64,000 nt of DNA from Pseudaminobacter soli (ex Li et al. 2025) (GCF_029892515.1 NZ_JARXVF010000011.1:1-64000); one strand, 5' to 3'; shown: positions 34,422 to 43,227, numbered from the stretch's first letter. Program-made: numbers and translations. Notes: generated by a model from the letters alone, not told the origin.

Positions 34422-35464
34422 GCCAGTTCTCCCTGGAGCTGGCCGTGTTTGACGGCGCTGAAGCCGTCGAGCTCAACCGTGCAGTTTCGCATCGGCAAGT
34501 CGAAATGACCGAGCGTGTAGCGGTTGGCCGCTTCGTTGGCGCCGGTCGAGAACAGGAAATTGCCGGCGAAGGCGCGCTGCTCGACGGCGTTGGTGTCGCG
34601 CTTGTCGTAGCCGATGAGCCCTTCCCAGCGGGCACGCGGATTCATACCCCAGCCGACGTGGCTGATGGCATAGGCGTTGCGATCGTTCCAGGCTTCCAGA
34701 TAGGCGCGTGTGAGGTCGGCATCGACGCCGGCCCCGCGAATGTCGACGATGTAGTCCTGATCTATGAGGAGCTCGACCGGGCTTTCCAAATAGCGTTTGA
34801 AGGTGAGGTTCAAATCTCCGGGTGCAAGGACGACCCGCCCCGTAGCAGCCCCAGCGCGCGGATAGGCCAGGCAAAGCCCGCCTGGCCAATGCCCGACCTT
34901 GCCCGGCCGATCGACCCATCCCCAGACGCCGCCGACGGACGCGCCGGTCATGTCGACCACAAGGTCCGTGCCATGCGGGGAGGTGACGCGCATCTGCCGT
35001 GACTCCTTCAGCATCCGAGTCGCCAGCTTCACCTTCGGCTCGAGGGCCGGATCAGGGAGCATGCGCTCGAGCGTTTCGGGATGCTCGTTGCTGATCATGA
35101 ACAGTCGGGCGCCGTTCCCAAGGATCCTGGGCAGTTCCGGCGCGTGCAGCATGCCCTCGACGGTGCAATCGACAACAAGGCTCGTCCCCGCCAGAGCAGC
35201 GATCACCGGCTCCAGCCCGCCGACAGCATCGGAGGCGCCCGTCGATCGCACCGGCACGGGCGCGGTCAAACGACGGCTAGGCAATACGACGTGGAAAGCT
35301 CGTGCACCGATCTGCGACAGCGCCAGCTCGGCCAGCTGGACATTAACCGGACGCGACTGCGTCTCAGACAAGATCGCGACCACGTCGCCTGCGCGCACCT
35401 TGCAAAGCCCGAACACCTCCACGAAGGCGGCAATCCATTTCCCTTCAACCCGCTCCACAAGCAT
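34418..35464 (-). CDS. NicX-like (2,5-dihydroxypyridine 5,6-dioxygenase family) ring-cleaving enzyme
   Basis: 348 residues from ATG at 35464. The length and overall pattern match 2,5-dihydroxypyridine dioxygenase, which is related to M29 aminopeptidases but uses mononuclear iron. Candidate iron ligands are His269 (ISHVGWGMNP), His320 and Asp322 (LGHFDLP); in Pseudomonas NicX, as I recall, they are His265, His318 and Asp320, nearly the same spacing. ILSETQSRPVNVQLAELAL near the start is also typical. It heads the operon with the hydrolase and the flavoprotein, 13 bases downstream of operator site 3. No other nic genes are present, so the substrate may not be 2,5-dihydroxypyridine. Confidence 0.78.
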   Translation of the reverse strand: MLVERVEGKWIAAFVEVFGLCKVRAGDVVAILSETQSRPVNVQLAELALSQIGARAFHVVLPSRRLTAPVPVRSTGASDAVGGLEPVIAALAGTSLVVDCTVEGMLHAPELPRILGNGARLFMISNEHPETLERMLPDPALEPKVKLATRMLKESRQMRVTSPHGTDLVVDMTGASVGGVWGWVDRPGKVGHWPGGLCLAYPRAGAATGRVVLAPGDLNLTFKRYLESPVELLIDQDYIVDIRGAGVDADLTRAYLEAWNDRNAYAISHVGWGMNPRARWEGLIGYDKRDTNAVEQRAFAGNFLFSTGANEAANRYTLGHFDLPMRNCTVELDGFSAVKHGQLQGELA

Positions 35465-35477
35465 CTCAAAACCTTTT

Positions 35478-35498
35478 ATTGATCGAACGGCCGTTCTA
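35478..35498 (+). promoter_or_regulatory. TetR-type operator, site 3
   Basis: Contains the perfect 12-bp palindrome GAACGGCCGTTC (35485-35496). It lies 14-34 bases before the NicX-like start and 49-69 bases before the flavin reductase start, so one bound dimer could repress both divergent operons. Confidence 0.7.
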
Positions 35499-35546
35499 GT
35501 TATAGTATGAGCGCAAATGGGTTGGCAAGAGCGCCAGGAGAGGATC

Positions 35547-36089
35547 ATGGACTGCAAGCGAATGGGTGGCATTTCGGCAGAGCCGGTCGACAATCAGGCC
35601 TTCAGGTCGGCCCTGCGGGCTTTTCCGACTGGGGTGGCCGTGGTGACCACTGCGGTAGCGGATCAGCGGTGCGGAATGACGATCAACTCCTTCAATTCGG
35701 TGTCGCTCGATCCGCCGATGATCTTGTGGAGCGCCAGCAAGCTGGCCCCAAGCCTTCCCTTGTTTTTGGAATCCGGGCGCTTTGCGGTGAACGTGCTGGC
35801 CGACGACCAGGAGCATCTGTCCAAGCGCTTTGCGGCCCCTTCGGAGGACAAGTTTGAGGGAGTGGAGGTGCGCCACGGCCGCACGGGCCTGCCGCTGCTT
35901 GAAGGCGCTGCAGCACATTTCGAATGCGATCTAGCGGCGACCTATGAAGGAGGCGATCACCTGATCCTTCTGGGTCGCGTGGTAGCGCTGATGCGGGTTG
36001 ACGAGCCAATGCCGCTCGTCTTTGCCCTCGGTGGATATCAACGGCTCTCGGTCACCAAAGCAGTGGCGGCTACCCCTGCACAACGTTAA
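35547..36089 (+). CDS. Flavin reductase (HpaC/NtaB-like)
   Basis: 180 residues from ATG at 35547, preceded by AGGAGAGG. The flavin-reductase domain is clear: FRSALRAFPTGVAVVTTAVA, then GMTINSFNSVSLDPPMILWS (the flavin isoalloxazine region) and FAVNVLADDQEHLSKRFA. Enzymes of this family deliver reduced FMN or FAD to a partner oxygenase. The flavoprotein at 32353 is the obvious partner. It is divergent from the NicX-like operon across operator site 3 and lies upstream of the oxidoreductase gene. Confidence 0.87.
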   Translation: MDCKRMGGISAEPVDNQAFRSALRAFPTGVAVVTTAVADQRCGMTINSFNSVSLDPPMILWSASKLAPSLPLFLESGRFAVNVLADDQEHLSKRFAAPSEDKFEGVEVRHGRTGLPLLEGAAAHFECDLAATYEGGDHLILLGRVVALMRVDEPMPLVFALGGYQRLSVTKAVAATPAQR

Positions 36090-36092
36090 AAT

Positions 36093-36112
36093 AATTAGTC
36101 CGGTCAATCTAT
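36093..36112 (+). promoter_or_regulatory. Partial TetR-type operator, site 4
   Basis: AATTAGTCCGGTCAATCTA-like sequence 25 bases before the oxidoreductase start. Its left part shares AATAATTAGTYCG with site 1 (28644-28656) and its right part shares GGTCAATYTA with site 2 (31565-31574). The palindromic core is weak, so confidence is limited. Confidence 0.4.
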
Positions 36113-36137
36113 TTATCGGGAACAAGGTCAGACATTC

Positions 36138-39100
36138 ATGGAACCCGCGCAGCGCAGCATCACGCTGGACGATAAATACAAGTTTGAGAATGAACGGGTC
36201 TTCATGACAGGCACGCAGGCGCTTGTGCGCTTGCTGCTTGCCCAGAGAGTGCAGGATCGGGCGGCCGGCTTGGATACGGCGGGCTTTGTCTCCGGTTACC
36301 GGGGCTCCCCATTGGGAGGGTTCGACCGCGAGCTCTGGCGCGCCCGCGGCGCGCTCGATAGTGAGAACGTCCGCTTCTGGCCCGGTACCAATGAGGACCT
36401 TGCCGCAACCGCAGTCTGGGGGACGCAGCAGATTGACGTGCTGCATCGCTCGCTTCACCAGGGCGTTTTCGGGATGTGGTATGGCAAGGGTGCAGGTCTC
36501 GACCGCTCGACCGACCCGATCCGGCATGCCCATGCCTATGGAACGAGCAAACACGGCGGCGTCCTCGTCGTCTCGGGCGACGACCATGCACTAAAATCCT
36601 CGACGAACCCCTATCATTGTGAGCCCACCTTCTCTGATCTGCTCATGCCGGTCCTCTACCCGTCATCGATCTCGGAGATGATCGAGTTCGGACTGCTGGG
36701 CTTCGCCATGTCCCGCTTTTCCGGATGCTGGGTTGGCTTCAAGACGCTCGCGGAATATCTGGATGCGACCGGGTCCGTTGAGGTCCGGACCGGGCCGTTG
36801 CAGATCCGGCAGCCGCCGGCCGGCGATCAGCCGCCGGCGGGGAGCGTGCATGGCCGCTGGCCGGATCCGTGGCCGGCCGCCGAAGAGCGGTTGGTGCGCT
36901 ACAAGCTCCCGGCAGCGCGGGCTTTCGCGCGGGCCAACGGCATTGACCGTGTCGTCCTGGAAGGGCGCAATCCGCGACTCGGAATCGTCGCCGCCGGTAA
37001 GAGTTATACCGATCTGCGGCAGGCCATGCTGGAGCTGGGACTGTCGGACGAGCACGCGCGCGATCTTGGCCTGTCCATTTATAAGGTGGGCATGCCTTGG
37101 CCGCTGGAAGCGGCGGGGATTGAAGCCTTCGCAAGGTCGGTGCCCGAGATCCTCGTGATTGAGGAGAAGCGCGGCCTGATCGAGGATCAGATCAAGGCGA
37201 TCCTTTACGGCATGGCGGCGGAGGCACGCCCCCGTGTGAGCGGCAAGCACGCGCCTGATGGCGCGCCGCAACTGTCATGGGTCGGCGAGCTCGAACCGGA
37301 GACGATCGCACGCGTTCTGGCCGAGAGGATCGGCCAGGAACGGCTGCCGGAGCAAGGACGGCAGCGTCTTGCGCTCATTGACAAGCAGAAACAGCTGATG
37401 GCGCCGCCGGTGTCTGTGCAGCGCAGCCCCTATTTCTGCTCGGGCTGCCCCCACAACACCTCCACCCGTGTGCCCGAGGGCAGTAGGGCGTTCGGCGGCG
37501 TAGGTTGCCATGGCATGGTGGTGTCGATGGATCGCAGCACCGCCACCTTCACGCAGATGGGCGGCGAAGGCGTGACCTGGATCGGCCAGGCGCCTTTTGC
37601 TGCCACCGAGCACATGTTCGTCAATCTCGGTGACGGGACCTACTTCCACTCAGGCAGTCTTGCAATTCGCGCTTGCTTGGCGGCAAAGGTCAACATCACC
37701 TTCAAGCTATTGTTCAACGATGCCGTCGCCATGACCGGTGGCCAGCCGGTGGATGGTCAGATCACAGTACCGCGCATGGCCCAGCAGCTCAGGGCCGAAG
37801 GCGTGGAGCACATTGTCGTTGTCACCGAGGAGCCGGAGAAATACCTTGGGGTGACGGGACTGCCCACGGACATCGAGGTTCGACACCGGGGCGATCTCGA
37901 CACCGTCCAGCGCGACCTGCGCGAGATCAAGGGCGTCTCGGCACTGATTTACGATCAGACCTGTGCGGCCGAGAAACGCCGCCGACGCAAGAAGAAGCAG
38001 TTTGCCGATCCGGCCCGCCGCGTCTTTATCAACAGCCTTGTTTGCGAGGGGTGTGGCGATTGCCAGGCCAAGTCCAATTGCCTGTCGGTCGTGCCGGTCG
38101 ACACCGAATTCGGCCGGAAGCGTCAGATCGACCAGTCGTCGTGCAACAAGGATTTTTCTTGCCTCGAAGGTTTCTGTCCGAGCTTCGTCACGGTGGAAGG
38201 CGGCCAGCTCAAGAGACCCTCGCCTCAACCACCTAAGCTGGATCTCCCGGAACCGGCACATGCGCCGCTTGATGGCACCTACGACATCTTCATCACCGGC
38301 GTGGGTGGCACCGGCGTAGTGACCGTCGGGGCGCTTCTCGGCATGGCGGCGCATATTGAGGGCAAGGGTGCCTCGATCATGGACGTCCTGGGCATGGCGC
38401 AGAAGGGCGGTCCTGTGGTGTCGCATGTGCGCCTTGCCCCAACGCCTGCCGATTTGTTCTCGGTGCGCGTGCCGCAAGGTGGCGCAGACCTGCTGCTGGC
38501 CTGCGACATACTGGTGGCCGGCCAGACCGCGAACATGCGCCGGCTAAGCGCCGGAAAGACGCACGCCATCATCAATACCCATGAGACCATCACCGGCGAT
38601 GCGCTGCGCAATCCAGACGCCAAAGTGCCGGTGGACCAGATACTTGCATCACTGCAAGATCTTCTCGGACGGGATTGTGTCGAGCCGGTCGAGGCAAGCA
38701 GGCTGGCAACTGGCCTGATTGGCGACTCCATCGCCACCAATCTTTTCATGCTGGGCTTTGCCTACCAGCGTGGCCGCATACCTTTGTCCCTGGCCGCGCT
38801 GGAGCAGGCCATCCGGCTGAATGGCGGCAGCGTCGAAACCAATTTGGAAACCTTCAGATGGGGCCGGCGGGCGACTCTGGATCTCGCGATCGTCCGCAGT
38901 GCGGCCGGTCAGGTGGTGCGACCGGAACCGAAGCCCCAGTCGCTCGACGAGCTGATCGCTCACCGCGCGCAATTTCTCGAACGCTATCAGGACGCAGCCT
39001 ATTCCGCCCGCTACAGAAACTTCGTCGAAAGCGTGCGGCGGCAAGAACGCGCACACATTGGCGTCGAGTCGTTTTCGCTCGCCGTAGCGAAGTCGCTCTT

Positions 39101-39599
39101 TAAGCTGATGGCTTACAAGGACGAATATGAGGTCGCGAGGCTCTTCGTGGACGGAGAATTCCTGAGCAGGACTTCAACCCTTTTCGAGGGGCGCCATCGG
39201 ATTCGGTTCCATCTCGCACCGCCGATTTTCAGTCGCCGCGATCCGCAGACCGGCCACCTGCGTAAGCGATCCTTTGGCGCCTGGGTCATTCCTATGTTCC
39301 GCATCCTGGCGCGTCTAAAGGTCTTGCGCGGGACACGTTTCGACCCTTTCGGCTACACCCATGAGCGCCGCACAGAGCGGAGCCTCATCGAGGACTACTG
39401 CTCCACAATTGAGAAAATTGCCAGGCAGCTTCGCCCTGAAAACGCTGCTGATGCCACGGCGATCGCCGAGTGGCCGATGACGATCCGCGGATTTGGCCAT
39501 GTTAAGGAGCGAAATCTGAAGGAGGCCAAGTCGAAGCTAGCCGAACTCCTGAATGACTGGCTTTGCAAGGCTCAGCCGGTTCAACTGGCGGCGGAGTAG
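36138..39599 (+). CDS. Fused indolepyruvate/2-oxoacid:ferredoxin oxidoreductase
   Basis: 1153 residues, all subunits in one chain. N-terminal pyrimidine-binding region (VSGYRGSPLGGFD near 50), the thiamine-diphosphate pyrophosphate domain (FCSGCPHNTST near 430, GEGVTWIGQAPF, LFNDAVAMTGGQPVDG near 530), a Cys-rich iron-sulfur region from about 636 (CEGCGDCQAKSNC, then CNKDFSCLEGFC), and the gamma domain (GVGGTGVVTVGALLG near 720). The family oxidatively decarboxylates 2-oxo acids, such as indolepyruvate or phenylpyruvate, to acyl-CoA and reduces ferredoxin. It is the largest enzyme of the TetR-linked cluster. No ferredoxin gene is adjacent. Confidence 0.9.
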   Translation: MEPAQRSITLDDKYKFENERVFMTGTQALVRLLLAQRVQDRAAGLDTAGFVSGYRGSPLGGFDRELWRARGALDSENVRFWPGTNEDLAATAVWGTQQIDVLHRSLHQGVFGMWYGKGAGLDRSTDPIRHAHAYGTSKHGGVLVVSGDDHALKSSTNPYHCEPTFSDLLMPVLYPSSISEMIEFGLLGFAMSRFSGCWVGFKTLAEYLDATGSVEVRTGPLQIRQPPAGDQPPAGSVHGRWPDPWPAAEERLVRYKLPAARAFARANGIDRVVLEGRNPRLGIVAAGKSYTDLRQAMLELGLSDEHARDLGLSIYKVGMPWPLEAAGIEAFARSVPEILVIEEKRGLIEDQIKAILYGMAAEARPRVSGKHAPDGAPQLSWVGELEPETIARVLAERIGQERLPEQGRQRLALIDKQKQLMAPPVSVQRSPYFCSGCPHNTSTRVPEGSRAFGGVGCHGMVVSMDRSTATFTQMGGEGVTWIGQAPFAATEHMFVNLGDGTYFHSGSLAIRACLAAKVNITFKLLFNDAVAMTGGQPVDGQITVPRMAQQLRAEGVEHIVVVTEEPEKYLGVTGLPTDIEVRHRGDLDTVQRDLREIKGVSALIYDQTCAAEKRRRRKKKQFADPARRVFINSLVCEGCGDCQAKSNCLSVVPVDTEFGRKRQIDQSSCNKDFSCLEGFCPSFVTVEGGQLKRPSPQPPKLDLPEPAHAPLDGTYDIFITGVGGTGVVTVGALLGMAAHIEGKGASIMDVLGMAQKGGPVVSHVRLAPTPADLFSVRVPQGGADLLLACDILVAGQTANMRRLSAGKTHAIINTHETITGDALRNPDAKVPVDQILASLQDLLGRDCVEPVEASRLATGLIGDSIATNLFMLGFAYQRGRIPLSLAALEQAIRLNGGSVETNLETFRWGRRATLDLAIVRSAAGQVVRPEPKPQSLDELIAHRAQFLERYQDAAYSARYRNFVESVRRQERAHIGVESFSLAVAKSLFKLMAYKDEYEVARLFVDGEFLSRTSTLFEGRHRIRFHLAPPIFSRRDPQTGHLRKRSFGAWVIPMFRILARLKVLRGTRFDPFGYTHERRTERSLIEDYCSTIEKIARQLRPENAADATAIAEWPMTIRGFGHVKERNLKEAKSKLAELLNDWLCKAQPVQLAAE

Positions 39600-39730
39600 C
39601 GCAAGCATTCAGCCCGCCGGCCGCCCGCCGCCGATGCTGACCCCACGCAAGATTGGGGATCAGATCGGCGATGGCGGCCGGTATTTCTGAAATTGAGCAC
39701 CTTCCTAATTCACCGCAGCCGGAGCATCTT

Positions 39731-40096
39731 TCAGACCATGATCAGTCCCCGGCGCATCGCGGTGGCGATGGCATCGGTACGGTTGGCCGCGCCGAGCTTC
39801 ACCAGGATCGCCGCGACATGGAACTTGACGGTATGTACGGAAATGTCGAGATGCCGCGCGATCACCTTGTTCGGCGCGCCCTCGGCAAGCAGGGCCAGCA
39901 CCTCCGTCTCGCGCGGCGACAATCGGATCGCAGCCTCGTGCTCTGCCTCGCCATCGGCCGACAAACCACTGCTTAGATGGTCGTCGGCCTGGCCGAGCCC
40001 ACCGTCGCGCCCATTCATTTCAGTTGACGCATGAGCGATACGGTAGCCCGCAGCGGCAAGCCGTGTGGCCGCCGCGATCAGCGCCGGGCCAGTATC
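39731..40096 (-). pseudogene. LuxR-type response regulator, 5' truncated
   Basis: The minus strand encodes the C-terminal part of a NarL/FixJ-type regulator: end of a receiver or linker (ALIAAATRLAAAGYRIAH), then the helix-turn-helix LSPRETEVLALLAEGAPNKV, HLDISVHTVKFHVAAIL and a tail ending at 39731. Upstream of about 40096 the frame runs opposite to a kinase remnant and loses all similarity, so the receiver domain with its phosphorylated Asp is missing. A short protein from ATG at 40018 (95 residues) holding only the DNA-binding domain could still be made. Confidence 0.6.
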
Positions 40097-40288
40097 CGGT
40101 GGATCGAGACGGTTTCTATGGCAAGCGGACAACCAGCTGTCGGGGACAGCGGTTTTGGCTTGAAGCTCCTGGACCTCACGATCAAATCGGAACTGCAAGG
40201 GAGCTATACTCGCCACCAGACAATGGGCGGTGTGAGCATCGAGATCATCCTGCCGAGCAAAGCGTTTCATCGCACAGGAGACCGCTGA
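40097..40288 (+). pseudogene. HWE-type histidine kinase, C-terminal remnant
   Basis: On the plus strand, in frame to a stop at 40288: IRWIETVSMA, then VGDSGFGLKLLDLTIKSELQ and MGGVSIEIILPSKAF. This is the end of the ATPase domain of HWE/HisKA_2 kinases (G2 box SGFGLxLLDL and the last strands). Everything upstream is absent. It converges with the truncated LuxR gene at about 40096, where a deletion or inversion seems to have joined two broken genes. Confidence 0.5.
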
Positions 40289-40469
40289 CCGGGCGGCGGA
40301 TTGAAAAACATCGGCCCTCATAGGCCAAAGGTCCGTTGCGAACGATCTCGGCACCATCCGGCAAGTCCGGACCTTGGTCCAGATGCCCTGCGGCTTTCCG
40401 CGCCATCGCCAACTAGGGGGCGATCAGTAAGATGAGCTGACTGACCCAGCCACTGACAGGAGATGCCAA

Positions 40470-40610
40470 GTGACTGAGCCCGAAAGAGACATCCGCACCG
40501 AGGCGCAAAAGAGGGCCGAAATCCGTGCCTCTATTATCACTTGGGCGGTTTTCGTCGGTGGACTGGCACTGACCTTCGCTGCAGTGGATTTCTTCCTGAT
40601 ATCGGAATAG
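40470..40610 (+). CDS. Small single-pass membrane protein (46 aa)
   Basis: GTG start with AGGAG seven bases upstream. A charged N-terminus (TEPERDIRTEAQKRAEIRA) precedes one membrane helix (WAVFVGGLALTFAAVDFFLI). The family is unknown to me. The clear ribosome site and hydrophobicity support it. Confidence 0.5.
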   Translation: MTEPERDIRTEAQKRAEIRASIITWAVFVGGLALTFAAVDFFLISE

Positions 40611-40852
40611 GCCGTTTCATCTGGCTTTCGCCGACTTGCGAGCAATGCACTCAGTTTCCCTTGCCATCCTGATAATATGCAAAGGCAGCCTCCTCATAGG
40701 CTGATTGCCTGGCGCTGCTACCTGCGAAAGCAAGAGCGGCGCCAGGATAGAGAAGAAATTCCCCATCAGAAATCAATGCACGTCACCGGATCGGGGCGCC
40801 GCAATCATTGCGCGCGCCGCTGGTCCGGACGTCACCATTTGGATTATCCAAA

Positions 40853-41059
40853 ATGACCTTCAGATACAGCTTTACCTTTCCTATCGCCGGTCCCAACAAG
40901 CTGCCTCGCTTCAAGGGCTGGGCTTTGGAGCATGCTCCGGATATCGAGGTCAGCCTTCCTCCCCAGGTCCCGGTTAAGAGCGAGGCCTTGACCATCCGGC
41001 TCAAGTCGGCCGAGGACCGGCAAGAGCTCATGACGAGGCTGGCCAACGCCCAACTTTAA
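40853..41059 (+). CDS. Small hypothetical protein (68 aa)
   Basis: MTFRYSFTFPIAGPNKLPRF to a stop at 41059, soluble, with a mixed strand/helix pattern ending RLKSAEDRQELMTRLANAQL. No clear ribosome site, but a strong terminator follows 6 bases after the stop, which supports a transcribed gene ending here. Function unknown. Confidence 0.5.
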   Translation: MTFRYSFTFPIAGPNKLPRFKGWALEHAPDIEVSLPPQVPVKSEALTIRLKSAEDRQELMTRLANAQL

Positions 41060-41065
41060 GCACTG

Positions 41066-41100
41066 AATTCGGCAGCGGGCCCACCCGCTGCCGAATTTTA
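41066..41100 (+). terminator. Strong Rho-independent terminator
   Basis: 14-bp perfect stem: AATTCGGCAGCGGG (41066-41079) with CCCGCTGCCGAATT (41084-41097), a 4-nt loop, then TTTA. Immediately follows the 68-aa gene. Confidence 0.85.
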
Positions 41101-41276
41101 GTCGGCCATCTGGGCCTAAAGGCCTGCTCTTGCTCGGCGATCGGGCACGCGCGAGTTAGGCTTTTGGCGACGTTCACTGGGCCAAGCAAAGTGGTAAAGT
41201 AGCTCTAGTCGTCATGCTCTGGCCCTAGCTGACCTTTCAACAGAGCGAGATGAGGAATTCTAACAGGAGTTGTCTC

Positions 41277-42053
41277 ATGCTCGATCTGTCGAACTATTCG
41301 CTTCCTGCAATTTTTCTGGTTGGTTTCGCCGCGATTTTGGCGGCAATCGAATTTGGGCATTGGCTCGGTGCACGCGTTGGAGATCGGGGCGATGACAACG
41401 TTCCAACGCTGGAAGGGGCGATGATCGGTCTGCTGGCATTGATCGTCGGCTTTACATTTGCCATTGCGCTAGGGCGCTTCGATGCCCGACGCGCTGCTGT
41501 CTTGGCCGAAGCCAATGCAATCGGCACAACAGCGCTACGTGCGCGCTTGTTGCCTGAACCGCATCGCAAGGAGGTGCTGGGACTTCTGCAGGAGTACGTG
41601 AAAATCCGGCTCGACATCACGCAGCTTCCGGCGACGCAAGTCGAATTCGCAGCGGCGGTCGATAAGTCGAATGCGATTCAAGAAAAACTCTGGCAACAGG
41701 CAATGGCGATGGCCGCGTCCGATACTGGGATGGTGCCTACAGGCCTATTCATCTTGGCGCTGAATGAGACGATCGACGATCAGGCAAAGCGGCTGACCGC
41801 ACAACGCAGTCGGGTACCAAATATAGTTCTACTGGCGCTTTTCGGGATCGCCACCGTCGCGAGCGGGTTCGCGGGTTACGCAACCGGTGTTAAAGTCCGG
41901 CGCTCGCGGATACCGGTTTATGTCATGGGCCTGTTAGTCTCTTGCGTCATAATCCTGATACTCGACCTCGACAGACCAGGATCTGGGTTCATCGAAGCGA
42001 GCCAGCAACCGATGATCGATGCAGCCGCGAGCATTGCTGCAATTCCCGAATAG
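41277..42053 (+). CDS. DUF4239/bestrophin-like membrane protein
   Basis: 258 residues from ATG at 41277, with AGGAG upstream. N-terminal helix (IFLVGFAAILAAIEFGHWLG), a second (GAMIGLLALIVGFTFAIALG) followed by FDARRAAVLAEANAIGTTAL, the core motif of bestrophin-like DUF4239 proteins, and two C-terminal helices (LLALFGIATVASGFAGY, YVMGLLVSCVIILILDL). The Ile-Gly-Thr-x-x-Leu-Arg motif after the second helix is diagnostic. Function unknown; it may be a channel. A related gene follows. Confidence 0.78.
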   Translation: MLDLSNYSLPAIFLVGFAAILAAIEFGHWLGARVGDRGDDNVPTLEGAMIGLLALIVGFTFAIALGRFDARRAAVLAEANAIGTTALRARLLPEPHRKEVLGLLQEYVKIRLDITQLPATQVEFAAAVDKSNAIQEKLWQQAMAMAASDTGMVPTGLFILALNETIDDQAKRLTAQRSRVPNIVLLALFGIATVASGFAGYATGVKVRRSRIPVYVMGLLVSCVIILILDLDRPGSGFIEASQQPMIDAAASIAAIPE

Positions 42054-42243
42054 GTGGGATTTCCGTTTTTGTCTGGATCGTGCCTTGAACTTCGTCCCAA
42101 GACTGGGGTCTGATCCTTCCCTGGAACCAGGCTGCTGGGTGTGCTGTAGCCGGCAGTCTCCATCGGCTACGCTTGCCGATGACCGCCGCCGCGCTAAGTC
42201 GATGACAGTCTTTGACTTCGCGGTTCTTCGGCCATTTTGCATC

Positions 42244-43035
42244 ATGGAATTCCTGTACGGGCTGGCTTTCTTGCTGCTCTTTAGCCTGAGCGCGATCTGC
42301 GGAATGATCCTGCGCACTCGTCTCCACGAGGAGCATCTGTCGAAGGAGAACATGGATGCGCTGAGGCTCGTGACGGGACTTCTCGTCACCTTTGCCGCTT
42401 TGGTTCTCGGTTTGCAACTGTCGACGGCAAGAACCGCATTCGACGCCGCCGACAAGGACCGCTCGGTCTATGCTGCCAAGCTGGCGCGCCTCGACCAGTG
42501 CCTGCGAGGTCTTGGCCCCGCGATGGAGCCTGCTCGCATCCGTCTGCGGCGATATACGGCCGCCGTCATCGCCAGCACGTGGCGGAACGAACCTGCGCCG
42601 CTTGTGCCGGGTACGCCAGATACGAAGGGAATGGCACCCATCGGCGAAGATGCCACATTGAGCGCTCTCATGAATGAAATCGGCTTGATGATCGACACCG
42701 CAGCGCCGAGCGATGCATCGCATGCGAACATAGCCGCAAGATGCCGAACGGATTTTGGCCTGGTGCAGGAAAGCCGCTGGGCGGTCATCGAAGATGCAAT
42801 CGGAACCTCGCCAGGTTGGTTCAGCGGAATACTGAGCTTTTGGCTGGCGCTCGTCTTCCTTAGCTTTGGGCTCCAGATCCCGCGACGCCTGCTTGGAGCC
42901 GTCGTTCTGGCAATTGGGGTCATTGCGATCTCCAGCGTGATGTTCGCAATCGTTGACCTCGAAATTCCCTACGGAGGCATGTTCGGCATCACCAGCACGG
43001 CCATGCGTGGCGCATTGGCCGACATGAACAGGTAG
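42244..43035 (+). CDS. DUF4239-like membrane protein, divergent paralogue
   Basis: 263 residues from ATG at 42244; an earlier in-frame ATG at 42202 exists but neither has a clear ribosome site. Layout as in the preceding gene: helix 1 (MEFLYGLAFLLLFSLSAICG), helix 2 (LVTGLLVTFAALVLGLQLS) followed by TARTAFDAADKDRSVYAAKL, and two C-terminal helices (FWLALVFLSFGLQIP; AVVLAIGVIAISSVMFAIVD). Sequence is clearly diverged from the first copy. Function unknown. Confidence 0.7.
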   Translation: MEFLYGLAFLLLFSLSAICGMILRTRLHEEHLSKENMDALRLVTGLLVTFAALVLGLQLSTARTAFDAADKDRSVYAAKLARLDQCLRGLGPAMEPARIRLRRYTAAVIASTWRNEPAPLVPGTPDTKGMAPIGEDATLSALMNEIGLMIDTAAPSDASHANIAARCRTDFGLVQESRWAVIEDAIGTSPGWFSGILSFWLALVFLSFGLQIPRRLLGAVVLAIGVIAISSVMFAIVDLEIPYGGMFGITSTAMRGALADMNR

Positions 43036-43227
43036 CTACCGGGATACGATCTCCGTTGTGGGCGACCACGCTTCAACCCGTTGTGTCGGCTTTGTCCGAG
43101 GCGATGTGTACTTCACGCTGTTTTGATCCGATTCCGCTGTGTGGCCGGAAATAAAGATATTCGGTTGGCGTTGTCTCTCTCAGGAACCCCGCTTGCGACG
43201 CCGCGAGCCTGGCTGGAGAGGTTTGAC

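Noticed and set aside
39640-39655. Weak hairpin after the oxidoreductase gene as terminator
   Set aside because: The stem (TGACCCCA with TTGGGGATCA) has a bulge and no T-run; too weak to call.
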